This document shows, in pieces, positions 58,532-64,000 of a stretch of 64,000 bases of DNA. Below the pieces are notes generated by a model. The model worked only from the letters and a program-made list of their open reading frames with translations, did no database searches and had not been told where the DNA came from. How positions within the stretch are numbered: the stretch's first letter is position 1; each line of letters starts with the position of its first letter. Source of the DNA: Entomomonas sp. E2T0. GTDB lineage: Bacteria; Pseudomonadota; Gammaproteobacteria; Pseudomonadales; Pseudomonadaceae. Position numbers and translations under genes: made by a program. The DNA lies in the NCBI RefSeq assembly GCF_025985425.1, contig NZ_CP094972.1, positions 496,001 to 560,000 on the forward strand, given 5' to 3'.

Positions 58532-59761
58532 ATGGCTTGGAATGAGCCTGGTAATTCAAATAACAACGATAATGATAAAGACAAAAATCGCGATCAAGAT
58601 CCTTGGGGCAAACCACCTAAAAACAATGGCGGTAACGAAGGACCTCCAGATCTTGATGAGGCTTTACGTAAAGTCAAAGATTCTTTTAACAAATTCTTAG
58701 GCGGTAAAAAACCTTCAAATAATAACTCAGGTAGAAATAATGGTGGTGGCGACTTTGCAATCCCCATACTCCCTATTGTCTTGATTATTATTGTAGTTAT
58801 TGTAGGATTTTGGCTTTCTAAGGCAATCTATGTAGTAGACCAACAAGAAGAAGCTGTTATTTTACGTTTTGGTAAATACCACGATACTGTCAAACCTGGC
58901 TTACATATCTATTTTCCTCCTATAGATACTAAGTTTCAAGTCAATGTAACAGCAGAACGTTCCTACAGCAAGCATGGTCAAATGTTAACCAGTGATGAGA
59001 ATATTGTTGAAATTCCACTCACTGTTCAATATCGTATTATTGATTTAGAAAAATTCGTTCTAAAAAATGATGCACCTGAGCAAAGTTTAGAAAATGCTAC
59101 TGATAGTGCATTAAGGCAAGTAGCTGGCTCAACTAATATGGATGATATCCTTACCAGTGGCCGTGAAAAAATGGCGGGTGATATTCAAGAAGAATTAACT
59201 AAAATGCTTGAAAAATATGAAACAGGCATACAAGTGACTCAAGTTAATATCCAAAGTGCCACCGCACCATCTGATGTTCAATCTGCTTTCGATGATGTAA
59301 TTCGTGCCCGTGAAGAGCAACAAAAACTAAAGAACGAGGCGGAAACCTATCAAAATGGTATTGTTCCTGATGCTCGAGGTGAAGCAGCACGTATTGAGAA
59401 ACAATCTACTGGTTATCGTGAAGCTATTGTAGATAGAGCAACAGGGGAAGCTATTCGCTTTGAAAAACTACTGGAGGCCTATCAACAGGCACCAAAAGTA
59501 ACTAGAGAACGTATGTACCTTGAAACTATTCAAGAAATACTAACAAAAACGAGTAAAATCCTAGTCACAAGTAAAGATGGACAAAGCCAATTGCTTTATC
59601 TTCCTATAGATAAATTAATGAATAATCAGCAAGCTGTACCAGCCAATAACTCTGCTACTAATAGTAATTTTAGTACTGGTATCAACTCATATACTCCAAC
59701 TACTGATAGTAGTAACCAAAGACCTAGTACTACAGATTCAAGAACAAGAGGGAACCGTTAA
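58532..59761 (+). CDS. hflK: FtsH protease modulator HflK
   Basis: HflK and HflC form a large SPFH-domain cage around FtsH in the inner membrane and modulate its proteolysis. I chose the ATG at 58532 (MAWNEPG), which has GGAGG upstream; the frame is open four codons earlier. The 409-residue protein has an Asn/Gly-rich cytoplasmic start, one helix (about 70-90, IPILPIVLIIIVVIVGFWL), an SPFH domain and a coiled-coil, with a low-complexity Ser/Thr/Asn tail. The stop overlaps hflC by one base. Confidence 0.93.
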   Translation: MAWNEPGNSNNNDNDKDKNRDQDPWGKPPKNNGGNEGPPDLDEALRKVKDSFNKFLGGKKPSNNNSGRNNGGGDFAIPILPIVLIIIVVIVGFWLSKAIYVVDQQEEAVILRFGKYHDTVKPGLHIYFPPIDTKFQVNVTAERSYSKHGQMLTSDENIVEIPLTVQYRIIDLEKFVLKNDAPEQSLENATDSALRQVAGSTNMDDILTSGREKMAGDIQEELTKMLEKYETGIQVTQVNIQSATAPSDVQSAFDDVIRAREEQQKLKNEAETYQNGIVPDARGEAARIEKQSTGYREAIVDRATGEAIRFEKLLEAYQQAPKVTRERMYLETIQEILTKTSKILVTSKDGQSQLLYLPIDKLMNNQQAVPANNSATNSNFSTGINSYTPTTDSSNQRPSTTDSRTRGNR

Positions 59762-60669
59762 TGAGTAATAAACTACTTTTTCCTTTAGTCATTGTCTTGC
59801 TACTTGTTATTTTTGGCTGGAGTTCGCTTTATATTGTTTTACAAACGCAAAAAGGCATTTTATTGCGCTTTGGAGAAATAGAACAATCTAATTTAGAACC
59901 AGGTTTACATTTTAAATGGCCTGTAATTAATAAAGTTAAACTTTTTGATGGTCGTTTATTAACCTTAGAAACACCTAATGTGCGTTTTCTTACTAAAGAA
60001 AAGAAATCTGTTATGGTAGATGCGTACGCTCGTTGGAGAGTTTCTAATCCAGAAATTTTCTACACCAGCGTACGTGGTGAAAAAGCGATTGCTGATGAGC
60101 GTTTAGGCCGTCGTTTAGATGCCGCATTACGTAATCAATTTGGTAATAAAACCCTTAACGAATTGGTTAATGAATCTGGCGAGCTAACAGACACAAACAG
60201 TAAATCTGCCAGCGGTCGAAATGAAGTAATGGCACAAGTAACAGACTCTCTTAACAAAATGGCTCAAAAAGAACTAGGTATTGAAGTAGTTGATGTAAGA
60301 ATTAAAGCCATTGATCTACCTAAAGAAGTTTATGACAGTGTATTCGCTAGAATGCGTACTGAGCGTGAACGTGAAGCTCAAAAATATCGTGCAGAAGGAC
60401 GTGAGGCTGCTGAAAGAATTCGTGCAGAAGCAGATCGTCAAAAACAAGTTATTTTAGCAGAAGCTTATCGTAATGCTGAGGAAGTACGCGGTGAGGGTGA
60501 TGCAGAAGCAGCAACTATTTATGCTAAAGCTTACTCCAAAGCACCAGAATTCTATAACTTCTATCGTAGCTTACAAGCCTATCGTGAAAGCTTTAAAGAT
60601 AAAAACGATGTGCTAGTCCTTGATCCCAACTCCGATTTCTTCCGCTACTTACAGAAAGTTAGCGAATAA
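59761..60669 (+). CDS. hflC: FtsH protease modulator HflC
   Basis: HflC is the partner of HflK. The 302-residue protein has an N-terminal helix (about 5-27), an SPFH domain (GILLRFGEIEQSNLEPGLHFK), a long charged coiled-coil (RTEREREAQKYRAEGREAAE) and the C-terminal FYRSLQAYRESF and DPNSDFFRYL. The TAATG overlap with hflK couples their translation. In pseudomonads hisZ and purA follow; here recC follows after a terminator. Confidence 0.95.
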   Translation: MSNKLLFPLVIVLLLVIFGWSSLYIVLQTQKGILLRFGEIEQSNLEPGLHFKWPVINKVKLFDGRLLTLETPNVRFLTKEKKSVMVDAYARWRVSNPEIFYTSVRGEKAIADERLGRRLDAALRNQFGNKTLNELVNESGELTDTNSKSASGRNEVMAQVTDSLNKMAQKELGIEVVDVRIKAIDLPKEVYDSVFARMRTEREREAQKYRAEGREAAERIRAEADRQKQVILAEAYRNAEEVRGEGDAEAATIYAKAYSKAPEFYNFYRSLQAYRESFKDKNDVLVLDPNSDFFRYLQKVSE

Positions 60670-60674
60670 TCAAC

Positions 60675-60709
60675 AAGGGGGTGTAAAATACCCCCTTATT
60701 TATTTCTAT
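60675..60709 (+). terminator. Rho-independent terminator of hflKC
   Basis: A perfect 8-bp stem AAGGGGGT / ACCCCCTT has a 7-nt loop and is followed by ATTTATTTCT, 5 bp after the hflC stop. Confidence 0.75.
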
Positions 60710-60725
60710 CTATTGGAGGCCACCA

Positions 60726-63700
60726 TTGCAGTCAGGTTTAATGATTGTACATGGCAATCACCTTGAACAACTAAGAAATCTTGCTGTAAGTTGGATGCAA
60801 GAACATCCATTACCCCCTTTAGAACCAGAAGTCATTTTGGTACAAAGTAATGGTATTGCTCAATGGCTAAAACTAGCACTGGCTGAAGATCCTATTAATG
60901 ATGGCTGTGGCATAGCAGCCGCTATTAATATCCAACTACCTTCACGTTTTTTATGGCAAACCTATCGTGCTGTATTAGGTGAAAAGGCTGTAGCCAAACA
61001 ATCACCTTTAGATAAAGAACCACTTACATGGCGCCTACTTAGACTACTACCACAATGCCTGAATAATCACCTATTCACTACCTTAAAACAATTCCTTGCA
61101 GATGATATTGATCAACGCAAACATTACCAACTAGCAGAACAACTAGCCGACTTATTGGACCAATACCAAGTTTATCGTTCTGATTGGCTACAAGACTGGT
61201 TACAAGGCAAAGATCAACTAAAAAATGTACATGGTAAAATAACACCCGTTCCCCAAGAACAACTCTGGCAACCTGCACTATGGCGACTCTTACTCGAAGA
61301 TTTAGGTGAAGAAGTCATGCAAGGCAGCCGTGCAGGTGTACATCAACACTTTATTGAATATTGCCAACAACTTACCAAAGCACCTAAAGGTCTACCAAAG
61401 CGTATTAGTATTTTTGGTATTTCAGCATTACCTGCACAAATGGTTGAGGCACTAGCTATTTTAGCTAAATTTACCCAAGTAATGCTCTATGTACACAACC
61501 CCTGTCGTTATCATTGGTTAGATATTATTGAAGGTAAACAACTATTACACCATGAATATCGTCGCCAAAAAAAGAAAGTTAATAAACTACAAATCCAAGA
61601 CCTTCACCAACATGGTCATCCTTTACTGGCAGCTTGGGGGAAACAAGGGCGTGACTATATAAACTTACTCGATAGCTACGACGATCCAGAAAGTTACCAA
61701 CAACGTTTTGGGATTATCAATGAAGGCAAAATTGACCTCTATGAAGCCCCTAATACCAATACCTTATTAGGGCAACTACAGGATGATATTCTTGAGTTAA
61801 GAGCACTACCAGAAACTCGCAAACAATGGCCACCTATAAATCTTGAACAAGATCATTCAATTCGCTTCCATATTGCCCATAGCCCACAACGTGAAGTAGA
61901 AATCTTACAAGACCAATTGCTAGACTTATTTAACAATGATAAATCATTACTTCCCCGAGACATCATTGTTATGGTACCCAATATTGACCAATATACCCCC
62001 TTTATTCAAGCAACCTTTGGCAAAATTGATAAACAAGATAAACGCTATATCCCCTTTACCCTTTCTGATCGCGGTAAAAGAAAAGTAGAACCATTACTTA
62101 TAGCACTGGAATATCTTCTACAACTACCTGATAGCCGATTTGCTGTTACTGATATATTAGATCTACTAGATGTACCAGCCATTCGTAATCGTTTTAATTG
62201 GCGGGAACAAGACTTACCTATCCTTCATCGCTGGATACATCAAGCTGGTATTCGTTGGGGACTAGATGCAGAACAAAGACATAACCTTGGCCTACCAACA
62301 ACAATGGAACAAAATAGTTGGTTCTTTGGTTTACGTCGTATGCTACTAGGATACGCCATTGGTAATAGCGATACTAACTGGCAAACTATTCAACCCTTTG
62401 ATGAAATTGGTGGTAATCAAGCCACTCTTATTGGTTCACTTGCCCAATTTATTGCTGTACTGGATGATATCCAACAGAAACTATCACAAAATTTATTACC
62501 TATTGAATGGGCAACCCTTCTTAGACAGCTGCTAGAGTTACTATTTGAACCTAGCAATGAAAAAGAACAAGAACTATTAACCGAACTAGCTAATCTACTG
62601 GATGATTGGTTAACCCTTTGTGAAGAAGCAAACCTAAATGAACAGTTACCACTAACCATTGTCAGAGAAGCTTGGCTAACAGGTATAGATAACGAACGTT
62701 TTACACAAAATTTTATTGCAGGTTCAGTCAGTTTTTGTACGCTAATGCCTATGCGAGCCATTCCTTTTAAAATTATTTGCTTATTAGGCATGAATGATGG
62801 TGACTACCCTCGCCCTTCAACTCATCTTGATTTTGATCTGATGGCAAAAGATTATAGGCCTGGCGATCGCTCTAGAAGAGAGGATGATCGTTATTTACTG
62901 TTAGAAGCCTTACTATCAGCCCGTAATCGCTTGTACATTAGCTGGATAGGCCGCAATATTCGTGACAATAGTGAACGCCCACCCTCTGTTTTAATTGGAC
63001 AACTAAGAGACCACTTATCTAGCGGCTGGCAATTAGCTAATAGCAAAGACTTACTACATGCTCTAACCCAAACACATGCATTACAACCTTTCAGCCGTCG
63101 TTATTTTCACAATGATAATAACTGGTTTAGCTATGCACAAGAATGGGCTGGATTATACCAAGAAAACCATACATTAACTGATGAGCAAAAACTTGCTATC
63201 TTTCCTGCCGATACGCCACTTACTATAGAACAACTTACCAGTTTTCTTAAACACCCTGTTCGTTACTTCTTTAACCAACGCTTAAAAGTCTCTTTTAACC
63301 AAACTAGAGAATTTATGGAAGATAATGAACCTTTTTCCCTAAATGGTTTACAACGCTATCAAATAACTGAGCAGCTACTAAAAAACTGCCTCATTTATAA
63401 TCAAAATGAACAACTGACACAACAGATTTTAAGCAATAATATTGATAACCTACAACGTAGTGGACAACTCCCTATGGCAGGATTCGGGCAACAACTTGGT
63501 TTAGAACTTATTAACCAATTAACACCCTTGCTAGAACAACATCGCTTACTGATAGCACCTTATCAACAAATAACAGCTCCATTGCCTATTAACTATCAAT
63601 ACCAAGATATTCATTTACAAAGCTGGTTAAATAATCTTTATCAAATAAATGATGAAAACTTATTAAACTGTTTTACCTTACCTAACACCTTGCTTAATGG

Positions 63701-64000
63701 TAAAGATTATAAGTGGCAACAGCTAATCGCCCCTTGGGTTATACAACTAGCTGCTAATAGTTGCAATATACCGCTACAAACGCTTGTGCTAGGTTTAGAT
63801 TGCTATATATCCTTAGCCCCCATGAATCCTCAACAAGCTACTCCTTTACTTAACTCACTGCTCACCAGTTGCCAACAAGGAATGCAACAACCTCTTCCTG
63901 TTGCTATTAAAACTGCCTTTACCCTATTATCTAAAAACAACTTAGACTTAGTTCAAACAGCTTATGAAGGTACAGAATATACACTAGGTGAGTGCCAACA
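60726..64000 (+). CDS. recC: Exodeoxyribonuclease V gamma subunit RecC, 3'-truncated by window edge
   Basis: RecC recognises Chi and splits the DNA strands in the RecBCD helicase-nuclease that repairs double-strand breaks. The frame opens at a TTG at 60726 with GGAGG 6 bp upstream (MQSGLMIVHGNHLEQL) and is still open at the window end, with 1091 codons visible. RecC signatures include VILVQSNGIAQWLKLALAED, ISIFGISALPAQMVEALAIL, HSPQREVEILQDQLLDLF, and CTLMPMRAIPFKIICLLGMN then DRSRREDDRYLLLEALLSAR. About 30-60 residues should lie beyond the window. recB and recD are expected downstream but not seen. An ATG at 60741 is an alternative start. Confidence 0.93.
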   Translation, partial: MQSGLMIVHGNHLEQLRNLAVSWMQEHPLPPLEPEVILVQSNGIAQWLKLALAEDPINDGCGIAAAINIQLPSRFLWQTYRAVLGEKAVAKQSPLDKEPLTWRLLRLLPQCLNNHLFTTLKQFLADDIDQRKHYQLAEQLADLLDQYQVYRSDWLQDWLQGKDQLKNVHGKITPVPQEQLWQPALWRLLLEDLGEEVMQGSRAGVHQHFIEYCQQLTKAPKGLPKRISIFGISALPAQMVEALAILAKFTQVMLYVHNPCRYHWLDIIEGKQLLHHEYRRQKKKVNKLQIQDLHQHGHPLLAAWGKQGRDYINLLDSYDDPESYQQRFGIINEGKIDLYEAPNTNTLLGQLQDDILELRALPETRKQWPPINLEQDHSIRFHIAHSPQREVEILQDQLLDLFNNDKSLLPRDIIVMVPNIDQYTPFIQATFGKIDKQDKRYIPFTLSDRGKRKVEPLLIALEYLLQLPDSRFAVTDILDLLDVPAIRNRFNWREQDLPILHRWIHQAGIRWGLDAEQRHNLGLPTTMEQNSWFFGLRRMLLGYAIGNSDTNWQTIQPFDEIGGNQATLIGSLAQFIAVLDDIQQKLSQNLLPIEWATLLRQLLELLFEPSNEKEQELLTELANLLDDWLTLCEEANLNEQLPLTIVREAWLTGIDNERFTQNFIAGSVSFCTLMPMRAIPFKIICLLGMNDGDYPRPSTHLDFDLMAKDYRPGDRSRREDDRYLLLEALLSARNRLYISWIGRNIRDNSERPPSVLIGQLRDHLSSGWQLANSKDLLHALTQTHALQPFSRRYFHNDNNWFSYAQEWAGLYQENHTLTDEQKLAIFPADTPLTIEQLTSFLKHPVRYFFNQRLKVSFNQTREFMEDNEPFSLNGLQRYQITEQLLKNCLIYNQNEQLTQQILSNNIDNLQRSGQLPMAGFGQQLGLELINQLTPLLEQHRLLIAPYQQITAPLPINYQYQDIHLQSWLNNLYQINDENLLNCFTLPNTLLNGKDYKWQQLIAPWVIQLAANSCNIPLQTLVLGLDCYISLAPMNPQQATPLLNSLLTSCQQGMQQPLPVAIKTAFTLLSKNNLDLVQTAYEGTEYTLGECQ

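Noticed and set aside
62417-62791. Minus-strand frame inside the recC region
   Set aside because: The plus-strand RecC frame is continuous and strongly matches the family across this segment.

Overview
The window looks like chromosome from an AT-rich relative of Pseudomonas (Pseudomonadaceae; an Entomomonas-like, insect-associated lineage is my best guess). GC content is in the mid-to-upper 30s by eye. The lineage call is an inference from protein sequence and gene order. The supporting blocks are cysD plus a fused cysN-cysC gene, gyrA-serC-pheA, lptM-lysA-dapF-DUF484-xerC, fxsA-groES-groEL, divergent murJ/rpsT, dadR divergent from dadA-ridA-dadX, and divergent smp/serB. Some pseudomonad neighbourhoods are cut short: pheA is not followed by hisC/tyrA, gcvTH is not followed by gcvP, and hflKC is followed by recC instead of hisZ. 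This suggests a rearranged or reduced genome. I found no tRNA, rRNA, IS element, prophage or CRISPR array.

Layout. 1-2.7 kb: two tandem DUF945 envelope proteins, the first cut by the window edge. 2.9-7.6 kb: an accessory-looking block of a secreted von Willebrand A protein, a sensor kinase and an OmpR-type regulator, preceded by 10-11-bp-spaced direct repeats, then two small membrane proteins. 7.8-10.6 kb: sulfate activation (cysD-cysNC). 10.7-17.1 kb: a secreted orphan, a Nif3-like protein, pheA, serC and gyrA. 17.3-19.2 kb: gcvT-gcvH and cyaY. 19.3-23.2 kb: the lysine/diaminopimelate operon ending in xerC. 23.4-24.2 kb: two paralogous tiny envelope proteins. 24.2-28.3 kb: an OprD porin, groESL with a recognisable heat-shock promoter, and fxsA. 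28.6-31.5 kb: an aldo/keto reductase, murJ and rpsT. 31.6-35.0 kb: the alanine catabolic locus. 35.1-40.5 kb: an MscK-type channel, tag, and a membrane sulfatase-fold enzyme. 40.5-41.5 kb: about 1 kb without a gene. 41.5-47.5 kb: gltBD. 47.5-51.7 kb: ubiC, proB, an orphan, folK and pcnB. 52.0-52.9 kb: a diiron/metallo-beta-lactamase-fold protein behind an FNR/ANR-like site. 53-58.4 kb: smp-like, serB, ilvD and DUF192. 58.5-64 kb: hflK, hflC and recC, the last running off the window.

Most of the window is housekeeping metabolism: sulfur assimilation, Phe/Ser/Lys/Pro/Ile-Val/Glu synthesis, alanine turnover and one-carbon metabolism. I did not find a clearly new defence or mobile system. The items most worth following up are the vWA-kinase-regulator block with its repeat operator, the FNR-like class II promoter at 52.04 kb, the tandem small cysteine-containing envelope proteins, a minus-strand terminator with no gene to terminate at 40.5 kb, and a degenerate cyclase-like domain in the serB-linked membrane protein. 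Several starts were moved to internal codons on the basis of ribosome binding sites and family lengths. Four genes appear to use TTG starts (a DUF945 gene, folK, serB, recC).
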